This document shows positions 17,508 to 26,401 of a DNA stretch of 64,000 nucleotides, one piece after another. The stretch is from Blastopirellula marina. Its GTDB lineage: Bacteria; Planctomycetota; Planctomycetia; Pirellulales; Pirellulaceae. The notes below the pieces were generated by a model. The model did no database searches and was not told where the DNA came from. It worked only from the letters and a program-made list of their open reading frames with translations. The position numbers and the translations under genes are program-made. How positions within the stretch are numbered: the stretch's first letter is position 1; each line of letters begins with the position of its first letter. The stretch spans positions 62,001 to 126,000 of the forward strand of contig NZ_PUIA01000016.1 of NCBI RefSeq assembly GCF_002967715.1. Reading direction: 5' to 3'.

Positions 17508-18854
17508 ATGAGTTCTTCTGAAGAATCGCTCCGCGCGCTGGAAGAGGCGTTGCGTTTTAGCCCGGATAATATTCCTTTGCGATCCCACCTGGCTGATACG
17601 CTGTACCGATTGGGAAAGTTTGAATCGGCGATCGATCATTTCAAGGAGCTATCGCGTCTCGAACCTCACAAGAGTGACTGGCCCCTCCGCCTGGCTGATT
17701 CGTTCCTGCAAAACAATCAGATTGGTGAAGCCGCTGTTGTTATTGAACGCGTGGTTCACGGGAAAGATGCATCAGCAGACGCTCATTTGCTGGCTGCTCG
17801 GATTGCAATGGCCGAAGGTAATACCTCTTCGGCGGTCTATCACTACAAGATGGCGATCGATCTTGATCCAGAGTTAGAGGATGAAGAGCTTAGCGAACGT
17901 CTGGGCGTGGGAACTCATTTCGAGGAGAGCGAAGTCGTTGATGGGCGAATTCGTGTTGGTTCTGGGGATAGTCAAGCAGATGTCAGCGCATCGGTCGAGC
18001 GTCCCAAGATCAAGTTCGCGGATGTCGGCGGCATGGAGGATCTCAAGGAAGAGATTCGCATGAAGATCATTTACCCGATGCAGAATCCCGAGATCTATAA
18101 GGCCTACGGTAAAACAATCGGAGGCGGGATCATGATGTACGGCCCGCCTGGCTGTGGGAAAACGCATCTGGCCCGGGCCACCGCAGGCGAGATCAATGCG
18201 AGTTTCATCAGTATCGGTATCAACGATGTCTTGGATATGTGGATGGGAAACAGCGAACGCAATTTGCATCAGCTGTTTCAAGTGGCTCGCACGAGTAGTC
18301 CTTGCGTGATCTTCTTTGACGAAGTCGATGCACTGGGGGGGCGTCGCAGCGACATGAATGGCGGCAGTGCCCGGCAACTCATCAATCAGTTTCTGGCCGA
18401 AATGGACGGCGTCGAGCATTCCAACGAAGGCGTGCTGATTCTGGCGGCCACGAATGCTCCCTGGCACGTCGATTCTGCGTTTCGTCGCCCCGGGCGTTTC
18501 GATCGTGTGATCTTTGTGCCCCCACCAGACCAGCCATCGCGTACAGAGATTTTGCAGGTTCTTTGCCAAGGCAAACCGACCAAGGACGTTGACTTCGCCT
18601 ACCTGGCCAAGAAGACCGATCAGTTCTCGGGTGCCGATATGAAAGCCGTCGTCGACCTGGCCGTCGAATCGAAATTGGGCGAAGCGTTGAAGACTGGCAA
18701 ACTGGTACCGGTATCGGGCAAGGATTTGCTTGCAGCAGCCAAACGACACAAGCCGACCACCAAAGAATGGTTTGCGACGGCGAAGAATTATGCCCTGTAC
18801 GCCAACGAAGGCGGGCTGTACGACGACATCCTCAGCTATATGAAATTGAAATGA
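17508..18854 (+). CDS. AAA ATPase with N-terminal TPR domain
   Basis: 448 residues from ATG 17508 (a GTG at 17502 is also possible). Residues 1-115 are TPR units (LRALEEALRFSPDNIPLRSH, LGKFESAIDHFKELSRLEPH). Then comes a single AAA module starting KFADVGGMEDLKEEIRMKII, with Walker A GPPGCGKT (212-219), Walker B VIFFDEVDA (Asp 271, Glu 272), sensor 1 ILAATNAPWHVD and arginine-finger segment RRPGRFDRVIFVPPP. The module resembles the Cdc48/FtsH class of unfoldases but has no protease domain. It overlaps the next gene by ATGA, so the two are translationally coupled. The likely role is ATP-driven remodelling of a partner recognised by the TPRs; substrate unknown. Confidence 0.88.
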   Translation: MSSSEESLRALEEALRFSPDNIPLRSHLADTLYRLGKFESAIDHFKELSRLEPHKSDWPLRLADSFLQNNQIGEAAVVIERVVHGKDASADAHLLAARIAMAEGNTSSAVYHYKMAIDLDPELEDEELSERLGVGTHFEESEVVDGRIRVGSGDSQADVSASVERPKIKFADVGGMEDLKEEIRMKIIYPMQNPEIYKAYGKTIGGGIMMYGPPGCGKTHLARATAGEINASFISIGINDVLDMWMGNSERNLHQLFQVARTSSPCVIFFDEVDALGGRRSDMNGGSARQLINQFLAEMDGVEHSNEGVLILAATNAPWHVDSAFRRPGRFDRVIFVPPPDQPSRTEILQVLCQGKPTKDVDFAYLAKKTDQFSGADMKAVVDLAVESKLGEALKTGKLVPVSGKDLLAAAKRHKPTTKEWFATAKNYALYANEGGLYDDILSYMKLK

Positions 18855-20119
18855 GCCAACGACTCCAGCGTGCCACCATGCTGATCCAGATGCGTCGCTA
18901 CGAAGAAGCGAAACGTGAACTCACCCTGAGCATGGCCGAAGATCCCGAAAATCCCAGCAATCATATGCTGATGGGGTTATGCCACAGTGAGCTTAAAGAG
19001 AATGACATGGCGATCGAGCACGGCGAGTTGGCTGTGCGGATGGCACCCGAGTGGTCGAAAGTTCACTCGACCCTCGCATGGATCTACTTGAAGACGCACA
19101 AGTACAAAGACGCTCGGCTGGGTGCCGAGCAAGCTCTGCGGCTAGATCCTGCCGACACAATGGCTTCCAACGTGATCGCGATGGTTTGTGCTGACCACAA
19201 AGACTGGGACGGGGCACTTCGCGCAGCGGAGATGACCCTGTCACACGATCCCGATGATACCGAAGCCCTCAACATCCGGGCACTCGCCCTGCGCAGCCAA
19301 GGCAAAGCAGGTGCCTCGGTTGAAGAGCTGAAGCGTTCGCTCCAGATAGACGCGGAAGACGCCACGTCGCATGCCAACTTAGGATGGACCTATCTGCAAA
19401 AGGGCGAACTGAGCAAAGCAGAAACGCACTTTCGCGAGGCCTTACGGATTAATCCGGAACTAGAATGGGCACGCCAAGGGGCACTCGAAACACTGAAAGC
19501 CAAGGTGCCGATCTATCGCTGGATCTTGGGTTATTTCCTTTGGATGGCGACCAAGACAGCTGGCATGCAGTGGGTGATCATCATTGGTCTCTACTTCGGT
19601 TACAAGGTCATCTTCGTGGCCTTGGCCTCAAATCCAGCTACGCAGGGACTCGCCTATGCGTTTATGGGATTGTACTTGCTGTTCTGCGTGACAACCTGGT
19701 TTGCCGGACCGATCTCAGACGCGTTCCTCGTTCTGCACCCTTTTGGGCGTCTGGTGTTAACGCCCTGGGAACGCTTCGGCGGCCTGGCAGTTGGCTCGGC
19801 GATTGTGCTTACGGTTGCAGCACTGGTCAGCGAAATGTTTTTGCAGAATGACGTCGGCATCATCCTGGCGATGTGCGTTGGCTTTCCGGCGATTCCAATG
19901 GCAATGATGTTTCAATCGCGAGAAGGAACTCCACGCAAAGTCATGGCAGCGGTCACGGTAGCTGCGTTTGCGATGGCGTTGGGTTTTGGCGTCGGTGAGA
20001 TCTACGGGCTGGAAAACCTGCCGACGGCTGTTGCCTCGATATGTGAAAACTGCTCGCGCGGATTTCTTTTTGTGCCGTTAGGGTCGATCATCTTGGCGAA
20101 CATTTTGAGCATGCGGTGA
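18851..20119 (+). CDS. TPR protein with C-terminal membrane domain (first paralogue)
   Basis: 422 residues, starting in the ATGA overlap with the AAA gene. The first ~220 residues are TPR repeats (ELAVRMAPEWSKVHSTLAWIY, then a unit around LSKAETHFREALRINPE). The C-terminal half has about five hydrophobic segments (for example QWVIIIGLYFGYKVIFVAL and FGGLAVGSAIVLTVAALV). Between them lies a loop, residues ~283-310, with PISDAFLVLHPFGRL and then TPWERFGGL. That loop recurs almost unchanged in the next gene, marking the two as paralogues. Presumably an inner-membrane protein whose TPRs face the ATPase in the cytoplasm (inference). No known family recognised. Confidence 0.82.
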   Translation: MSQRLQRATMLIQMRRYEEAKRELTLSMAEDPENPSNHMLMGLCHSELKENDMAIEHGELAVRMAPEWSKVHSTLAWIYLKTHKYKDARLGAEQALRLDPADTMASNVIAMVCADHKDWDGALRAAEMTLSHDPDDTEALNIRALALRSQGKAGASVEELKRSLQIDAEDATSHANLGWTYLQKGELSKAETHFREALRINPELEWARQGALETLKAKVPIYRWILGYFLWMATKTAGMQWVIIIGLYFGYKVIFVALASNPATQGLAYAFMGLYLLFCVTTWFAGPISDAFLVLHPFGRLVLTPWERFGGLAVGSAIVLTVAALVSEMFLQNDVGIILAMCVGFPAIPMAMMFQSREGTPRKVMAAVTVAAFAMALGFGVGEIYGLENLPTAVASICENCSRGFLFVPLGSIILANILSMR

Positions 20120-20132
20120 GGTTTTCCGTGTG

Positions 20133-21446
20133 ATGGAAGAGGAGGTCCCTGAGAATACGGAATCGCCAGCCGATTTGTTTATCCAGCGTGCTGAAATGCT
20201 GATGGATGCGAAGAGGTATGAGGATGCCCGAGTCCAGTTTTTGAATGCGATAGCCAGCGATCCTGAAGAAGCATCGGCCTATTGTCGTCTTGGTGTTTGT
20301 TGCTCTCTTCTGGGCATGAACGCCGAGGCACTTGAGTACGGCAGTAAGGCGGTAAGCTTGAAGCCGGAATGGTCCGATGTCCACTACCAGCTGGCATGGA
20401 TCTACAACCGCATCGGTGAGAAGTACAAAGCCGAGCAGTCGGCTCGAAATGCGTTGGCGTGTGAGCCTGATTTCGCCGAGGCACTTCTGTTGATGGGGTG
20501 GACTTTTCTAGATCGTAGCCGATTGGAAGAGGCGTTGGTCACGGCCGAACAGGTGATCGCTTTGCAGCCAGATAACGCGGATGCTTTTAATCTTCAAGGG
20601 CTTGCGTGCCTGCGTTTGGGGAAACTTGATGATGGACAGCAAGCATTGGAGCAAGCTCTTAGGTTCAAGCCTGAGAACCCAACCTCCCTCGCGAACCTTG
20701 GCTATGTCGATCTGCAGCGAGGCGATTGGGCAACTGCGGAAGAGCATTTTCGAGATGCGCTACGTCTGGATCCCCATTATGAATTTGCTCGATTGGGCGT
20801 TAGTGAAATCTTGCGGGCCAGCAATCCAGCGTTCCGTTGGATATCCGTTTATCGCTATTGGCTTGATCGTCAGCCCGTGGGATTCAGTTGGATCGTCGTC
20901 TTTCTCTTGTTAATGATCGGATACGGTATCGCGTTTCTATTTCGTGTCGATTTGGAAACGGGGAATAGGATGTTGGCGTTTGCCCCCATTCTGCTTGCAT
21001 TTGCCGTCACCGGAACTTTTATCGAGCCTATTTCGCAGGCATTCGCCTTGCTAACAACTGCTGGTAGGCTGCTGGCGACTCGCTGGGAAGCTGTGGGTGG
21101 CTTATTGCTGACGCTCTATTTGCTTATATGGGGGACAGTACTCATCGCGGGGATTGGGCTCAAGTTAGAATACTTACAGGGAATCGCCTTGGTAACAGGA
21201 TATGCGTATTTGACTTTCGTCCAAACGTGGCGGAGTGATCTCAGGTGGGTACGGATATCCATGGTGGTTGTATCGATGCTGGTCGTGGTGATGCTGGGAG
21301 CTATGGTCGTTCTCTCCGCCTTCGAATCGACAAGAGAGACGGAAGCACAAATTGCGGTAATGGGAATCGGTGTTTTTTTGATAGGGTTACTATCGTTGTT
21401 AATGCCCACTTTGTTCTACCGCATTTTCTATCAGCCTGATCCGTAG
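20133..21446 (+). CDS. TPR protein with C-terminal membrane domain (second paralogue)
   Basis: 437 residues, 13 bases after the first paralogue; a GTG at 20130 is an alternative start. TPR repeats in the first half share phrases with the neighbour (LKPEWSDVHYQLAWIY here, MAPEWSKVHSTLAWIY there). The second half has about five to six membrane segments (FSWIVVFLLLMIGYGIAFLF, LLLTLYLLIWGTVLIAGIG) and the same conserved loop at residues ~295-322, PISQAFALLTTAGRL then TRWEAVGGL. Elsewhere the membrane halves differ, so the duplication is old. Third and last gene of the operon; a convergent sulfatase gene ends 13 bases away. Confidence 0.82.
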   Translation: MEEEVPENTESPADLFIQRAEMLMDAKRYEDARVQFLNAIASDPEEASAYCRLGVCCSLLGMNAEALEYGSKAVSLKPEWSDVHYQLAWIYNRIGEKYKAEQSARNALACEPDFAEALLLMGWTFLDRSRLEEALVTAEQVIALQPDNADAFNLQGLACLRLGKLDDGQQALEQALRFKPENPTSLANLGYVDLQRGDWATAEEHFRDALRLDPHYEFARLGVSEILRASNPAFRWISVYRYWLDRQPVGFSWIVVFLLLMIGYGIAFLFRVDLETGNRMLAFAPILLAFAVTGTFIEPISQAFALLTTAGRLLATRWEAVGGLLLTLYLLIWGTVLIAGIGLKLEYLQGIALVTGYAYLTFVQTWRSDLRWVRISMVVVSMLVVVMLGAMVVLSAFESTRETEAQIAVMGIGVFLIGLLSLLMPTLFYRIFYQPDP

Positions 21447-21459
21447 GACATTCGACATC

Positions 21460-22803
21460 TTATTCTTCAAGCAGAATAGGTTCGCCAAACACCTTTTGCT
21501 GATCCCCTTGCTTCTTCATCCAGGCATCTAGCTGGTCGCTTAGTTTGGCCAGGGTGTCCGCGTGATCAGGATTAGTGGCCAGATTGTTCTGTTCGGTCGG
21601 ATCGGCTTCCAGGTCGTACAGTTCGACCGCTGGCCGCTGGAGGTATCGTTTCACCTTGCGAGCCGCTTCAGGCGTCGTCTTGGCCTTCTCGACCCAACTG
21701 CCCCAATACGGTTGAGGCCGGTTGTCCCCTAGGATATGCGATGTGAATTTGAACTCGGGGTGAAGGTTGCGAATGTACTTCCAACGCGGCGTGCGGATAC
21801 TTCGCGTGGGATAGACGTTATGGTTCCCGTCGCCACTGTGTACCGTGAAGATGACGTCGCGATGACTATCCCTTTCGCCCAGAAGCACCGGCAGGAAGGA
21901 TCGGCCGTCGAGTTCTTCTGGGGGCGTCTGTCCAACGGCCGCGTAAAGGGTCGGAAGAATATCGATCCACGAGACCATCGCGTCGGTTCGCTTGCCAGGA
22001 GCGATCTTTCCTGGCCAGACGGCGATCATGGGGGTACGGATTCCTTCGTCATAGAGTGTCCACTTGCCAAAAGGCCACTGGGCACCGTGATCGCTGGTAT
22101 GCAGAAACAAGGTGTCCTCACCGAGTTTCGCGTAGGCGGCGTCGAAGACTTCACCTAGTTCACGGTCCATGGTTTTGATGGCTTGGTAGTAACGTGCCCG
22201 AGCAGCACGCGTCTGGGGCGTGTGGACATGGTGCAAAGGAATCTTGATCGACGCAGGATCGATGTTTTCTGGCTCTGGCCACGGCACATGTGGCCAATTG
22301 GTACCGACGAATAGGAGCAGTGGTTTGTCGCTCTCACGTGCGTTGAGCCACTTCAGTGCTTCCGGGACGGCGACGTCTTCGTGGTAGTTGAAATGCCTGG
22401 CGATGTCGAAGCCATACTCCGGCGTCTGACGGTAATGTCCCACCTTGCCGAACGAGACCACTTCGTAGCCCAACTCTTGAAAGTACGCCGGCAGCTTCTT
22501 GATCTCGGGCTTAGGACGCGAGTGATTGGGCTCGGCACCGTTTCGCGACGGCATCAAGCCGGTCAGCAACGCAGCACGGCTGGGCGCACACGAAGGGGAA
22601 GCGACAAAGGCCTGATCGAACGTAAGCCCCTGTTTGGCGATTCGCTCCATGTTAGGGGTCTTCAAGTCAGGCGAACCATACAGCGACGAATCACCGATTG
22701 TGTGGTCATCCGAAAGGAACAGGACAATATCAGGAAGCTCGGCCGCAAAGAGTTGGCTGGCCGAGCACGCGAACAACAAAACGCCGAGAAGTGCGAAACG
22801 CAT
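21460..22803 (-). CDS. Sulfatase 3, sulfamidase-like
   Basis: 447 residues from ATG 22803, chosen for AAGGAG 7 bases upstream and a clean signal peptide ending SQLFAA. The activation motif is CAPSRAALLTGLMPSRNG with Cys 72; the following asparagine-rich turn and ELPDIVLFLSDDHTIGDSSL recall heparan N-sulfatase (sulfamidase) enzymes, so an N-sulfated or glucosamine-type substrate is possible but not proven. FLHTSDHGAQWPFGKWTLYD carries the second metal-ligand region. Last gene of a three-sulfatase operon, 45 bases behind sulfatase 4. Confidence 0.92.
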   Translation of the reverse strand: MRFALLGVLLFACSASQLFAAELPDIVLFLSDDHTIGDSSLYGSPDLKTPNMERIAKQGLTFDQAFVASPSCAPSRAALLTGLMPSRNGAEPNHSRPKPEIKKLPAYFQELGYEVVSFGKVGHYRQTPEYGFDIARHFNYHEDVAVPEALKWLNARESDKPLLLFVGTNWPHVPWPEPENIDPASIKIPLHHVHTPQTRAARARYYQAIKTMDRELGEVFDAAYAKLGEDTLFLHTSDHGAQWPFGKWTLYDEGIRTPMIAVWPGKIAPGKRTDAMVSWIDILPTLYAAVGQTPPEELDGRSFLPVLLGERDSHRDVIFTVHSGDGNHNVYPTRSIRTPRWKYIRNLHPEFKFTSHILGDNRPQPYWGSWVEKAKTTPEAARKVKRYLQRPAVELYDLEADPTEQNNLATNPDHADTLAKLSDQLDAWMKKQGDQQKVFGEPILLEE

Positions 22804-22848
22804 AAAGAGGCTCCTTGCAGAGAGAATCAATTCCAGTGGGGGTGGAAG

Positions 22849-24471
22849 CTAGTTGGCTGGTTTCACCCGGTCAAACCAGGTTTGCCAATTGGTTTTCATC
22901 TGCTGAAGTCGCTCGGGATGATCGCCAGCGACGTTCATGGTTTCCGTGCGATCTGCCGCAAGGTGGTAAAGTTCCCATTTGCCGTTTTGCTTCGGTTGGA
23001 CGAGCTTCCAGCCATCAGCAATGACTGCCTTGCCCCCTTCGTGCTCGAAAAAGAGTTGATCGTGGCCTGCACGCTTTTCGTCGCGAAGGATGGCCGAAAG
23101 GGACTTGCCTTCCAGAGGGGTGATGTCATGCTCAGCGTACGTCTTGGGATACTTGGCTCCCGCGATTTCGAGGCACGTGGGCATGACGTCCATCACATGG
23201 CCAGGTTGATCGGTCAACGAGCCTGGTCTTGTTTTCAAGCCACCAGGCCAATGGGCGATCATCGGCGTATGGGTTCCTCCTTCGAACGACTGTGCTTTCC
23301 AGTAGCGGAAAGGCGTGTTGGCGGCATTGGCCCAGTACGAGCCGATGTAGCCCCAGGTTGTTTCGCTACCGGGATTAAAGACTCCTTCGTACTGAATCTT
23401 GTGACCGTCCCTGGTTTTGTTAGGACGATCGAAGCCAGGGTTGAGATAGCGTTCCGGCGAGGCCCCGTTGTCAGCCATGATCAGAATCAACGTGTTATCC
23501 ATGCGATTGGTTGCTTTAAGTGTTTCCACTATTCGACCGATCCCCTGATCCACACAATCGACCATGGCGGCATGCACGGCCATCAACTGGGCCATGTGCT
23601 TGCGGTGCTCGTCATCCATGGCCTGCCAGTCGGGGCCTTCCCCTTGTAGCTGTGGTTTGGGATAGGTTTGGGGATCTATCAAACCCATCTCGATCATGCG
23701 GGCATAACGCTCGTCACGCAGCTTTTGCCAGCCTTCGACGTAGGTCTTCTCGTACTTGGCGATGTCCTCTGGCTTGGCATGCAGGGGCCAGTGCGGGGCC
23801 GTATGTGCGACGTAAAGGAAGAACGGAGCGTCCTTCTTCGACATCGCTTCGATGTAGTCAACGGCTTTGTCCGTGATCGCATCGGTCATGTAGAAATCAT
23901 CCGGAACCTCTTTCACGATCTCGGTCCCGTCGACCAGCGAGAAGGGATCGAAGTAGTTTACAACGCCCCAAACCGGTCCAAAGTGACGCTGAAATCCTCG
24001 CTTGGCTGGATAAGTATCCAGTGGCGCGAAAGGACGATCGAAGTCGGCTTGGTGATTGAGCCAATCGAGTTGCTTTTGCCGATCATCAATCGGATTAGTT
24101 TGACTCAGGTGCCATTTTCCAGCCATCGCCGTTTGATAGCCTGCCTGACCCAGGGCTTCCGCAATGGTAACGCCATTCCTGGTCAGCGAACGACCATTGC
24201 GAATGAGACCGACCTGGTGCGGATACAGACCTGTCAGCAATGCCGCTCGTGTCGGGCAGCAACGGGCGCAGTTGTAAAATGACGTGAAACGCAGCCCGTT
24301 TTGGGCCAGCGAATCGATGTTCGGCGTTTGGATTTCACCGCCATAGCAGCCGAGATCCGAATACCCCAAGTCGTCGAGCATGATCACGACGATATTGGGG
24401 CGATCATCGGCTCGAGCGATTGACGAAAGGAGCAGGACGCATAAGCATGCGCATGAAAAGCTGAAATTCAT
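22849..24471 (-). CDS. Sulfatase 4 (CxPTR type)
   Basis: 540 residues from ATG 24471; a TTG at 24486 lies in frame but gives no better signal peptide. The signal peptide ends SSIARA. The metal-binding NIVVIMLDDLGYSDLGCYGG is followed by CCPTRAALLTGLYPHQVG, where the first cysteine (71) is the formylglycine site and Thr replaces the usual Ser of CxPSR, a common variant. Further blocks: MAGKWHLSQTNPIDDR and LILIMADNGASPERYL. Middle gene of the three-sulfatase operon, directly behind sulfatase 5. Confidence 0.92.
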   Translation of the reverse strand: MNFSFSCACLCVLLLSSIARADDRPNIVVIMLDDLGYSDLGCYGGEIQTPNIDSLAQNGLRFTSFYNCARCCPTRAALLTGLYPHQVGLIRNGRSLTRNGVTIAEALGQAGYQTAMAGKWHLSQTNPIDDRQKQLDWLNHQADFDRPFAPLDTYPAKRGFQRHFGPVWGVVNYFDPFSLVDGTEIVKEVPDDFYMTDAITDKAVDYIEAMSKKDAPFFLYVAHTAPHWPLHAKPEDIAKYEKTYVEGWQKLRDERYARMIEMGLIDPQTYPKPQLQGEGPDWQAMDDEHRKHMAQLMAVHAAMVDCVDQGIGRIVETLKATNRMDNTLILIMADNGASPERYLNPGFDRPNKTRDGHKIQYEGVFNPGSETTWGYIGSYWANAANTPFRYWKAQSFEGGTHTPMIAHWPGGLKTRPGSLTDQPGHVMDVMPTCLEIAGAKYPKTYAEHDITPLEGKSLSAILRDEKRAGHDQLFFEHEGGKAVIADGWKLVQPKQNGKWELYHLAADRTETMNVAGDHPERLQQMKTNWQTWFDRVKPAN

Positions 24472-24492
24472 GGGGAGTTTACTCAAGTGAAC

Positions 24493-26214
24493 TTACTTCT
24501 TACCTAGATGACCCCAAGGCCACGGTAGCACGTCGGAGGCTTCCGCCCAGGCCTGCCATTGAGCGGCCATTTTTTGGACAAGTTCGGGATGTTGGCTGGC
24601 CAGATCGTGCTGTTCGGTGCGATCGGCCTGCATGTCGTACAGTTCCCACGGCGTGGTCTTGCCTGAGCCCATCTTGCCGTAACGAACGATCTTCCACTTG
24701 CCATCCCTGACGGCGCAATTCGCTTCGTGTTCCCAGAAGATCGGTGTCTTTCTCTGCAACTGGTTGCCAGCAAAAGCAGGTGCCAGGCTGATGCCAGGAA
24801 GCGGAGTGATGACGTTGCCGTTGACTTGTTGAGGGTACTCGGCTTTTCCGATGTCTACGCAGGTTGCCATGATGTCGATAAGGTGGCTCGGCGTATGATC
24901 GAGTTTGCCGTTTTGCGAAGCCGCAATCCCCTTCGGCCAATGCACGATCAGCGGTGTCGAGATCCCTCCTTCGTGAACCCAGTGTTTGTACTCACGGAAC
25001 GGTGTGTTCGAGACATTCGCCCAGTCACGGCCGTAGGCAATGTACGTGTCATCGGCACCGGGCATCGTTTCGGGGCCGTGACGAACTGGGCGACCGTCGC
25101 GGGTAAACTGGGGAATGATATCCAGTTGCAACTCATCTTTCGCCATGGCCGGGCGAGGCTCTGGCAAGTTCTTGTCGCTGGCGCGGCCGACTCCTTCGGC
25201 ACAGCCGCCGTTGTCTTGCATGAAGAAAATGACCGTGTTCTCGAAGTCGCCTGATTCTTTCAAGCGGGCAGTGATCTTGGCGATATTCTGGTCCATGCGG
25301 TCGATCATTGCCGCGTAGACTTCCATATTGCGAATTTCCCAGTCCTTATGATTCGTCTTGCCCCAATCGCCTGCCTGTTCTGACATTTCCCAGGAAGGAT
25401 CGATTAGTCCCAGTTTCTTGAGCTTGGCCAGGCGGTTTTCACGGATCTCGGTAAAGCCGTTGTCATAAACTCCGTCGTACTTGGCGATGTCTTCCGGTAA
25501 AGCATGCATTGGCCAATGGGCAGACGTGAAAGCAACATAGAGGAAGAAGGGAGCATCCGCAGATTGATCGTGATGCTGCTTGAGGAAGCGGACGGCGTTG
25601 TCGCCGATGGCATCGGTGTAGTAATAGGACTCTGGCTGGTACTCGGTGTCGTTCTCTGGCGTGATCAGGGTGTTATCACGGCATAGCGCGGCGGGATCAT
25701 AAAAACTGCCAGCACCGGTAATGGTGCCATAGAAGTGATCGAAGCCACGCTGTCGTGGCCAATTCTTCTTAGTCCCTTCGGGCCGAATGTTGTTACAAAC
25801 GTGCCACTTGCCGGTCATGTAGGTTTTGTAGCCGGCTGGCTTCAACACTTCGGCCATGGTTTGGCAACGCTGAGTCAATCCCATTTGAAAGCCAGGGAAC
25901 TTGCTAATATCGTAGTTGCCGGTCACCATATGTCCGATGCCAGCCTGGTGCGGATAGAGACCGGTAAGCAGAGATGCTCGCGTCGGACAACAGCGGGCCG
26001 TGTTATAGAATTGCGAAAACCGCAAACCGTTGTCGGCTAACGCGTCGAGTGTTGGCGTTTTGATTTCGCCGCCATAGCAGCCAATATCTGAGTAGCCCAT
26101 GTCATCGGAAAGAATGACGATGATGTTTGGGCGATCAGCGGCGGACAGAGTAGCGGTTACCAAGAGAAACAGGGCGAAGGTCCACGTAGGAACCCAGGTG
26201 GGATATTTGGGCAT
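24493..26214 (-). CDS. Sulfatase 5 (CxPTR type)
   Basis: 573 residues from ATG 26214, where the signal peptide begins (ending TATLSAA); frames upstream lack one. Metal-binding NIIVILSDDMGYSDIGCYGG, activation motif CCPTRASLLTGLYPHQAG with Cys 75, then IGHMVTGNYD. Later: VIFFMQDNGGCAEGVG. It is close in sequence to sulfatase 9, 21 kb away (shared FYNTARCCPTRA and HQAGIGHMV), and less close to its neighbour sulfatase 4. First gene of the three-sulfatase operon, divergent from treZ across 187 bases. Confidence 0.92.
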   Translation of the reverse strand: MPKYPTWVPTWTFALFLLVTATLSAADRPNIIVILSDDMGYSDIGCYGGEIKTPTLDALADNGLRFSQFYNTARCCPTRASLLTGLYPHQAGIGHMVTGNYDISKFPGFQMGLTQRCQTMAEVLKPAGYKTYMTGKWHVCNNIRPEGTKKNWPRQRGFDHFYGTITGAGSFYDPAALCRDNTLITPENDTEYQPESYYYTDAIGDNAVRFLKQHHDQSADAPFFLYVAFTSAHWPMHALPEDIAKYDGVYDNGFTEIRENRLAKLKKLGLIDPSWEMSEQAGDWGKTNHKDWEIRNMEVYAAMIDRMDQNIAKITARLKESGDFENTVIFFMQDNGGCAEGVGRASDKNLPEPRPAMAKDELQLDIIPQFTRDGRPVRHGPETMPGADDTYIAYGRDWANVSNTPFREYKHWVHEGGISTPLIVHWPKGIAASQNGKLDHTPSHLIDIMATCVDIGKAEYPQQVNGNVITPLPGISLAPAFAGNQLQRKTPIFWEHEANCAVRDGKWKIVRYGKMGSGKTTPWELYDMQADRTEQHDLASQHPELVQKMAAQWQAWAEASDVLPWPWGHLGKK

Positions 26215-26401
26215 GGTGAGTTCTCGAAAAGCAGCGTTGAGAGTGGTGGCACTGATTGTAGCTGAAACAAAACCAAAACACGAACCACAAATGGTCGAGA
26301 AAACGAATCCTTGTCGAATCGGCTTGACTGCGAAATAATCGACTCGCCGTTTTAGATGTTTTGCGGAAATTGAAATCCTTTGCATTGGAATTGAGTTCGC
26401 T

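Noticed and set aside
17874-18749. 291-codon frame opposite the AAA gene
   Set aside because: Shadow; Walker A and B are on the plus strand.
22381-23649. 422-codon frame opposite sulfatases 3 and 4
   Set aside because: It crosses the end of one real gene and the start of another, has no recognisable motif, and arises from codon bias on the other strand.
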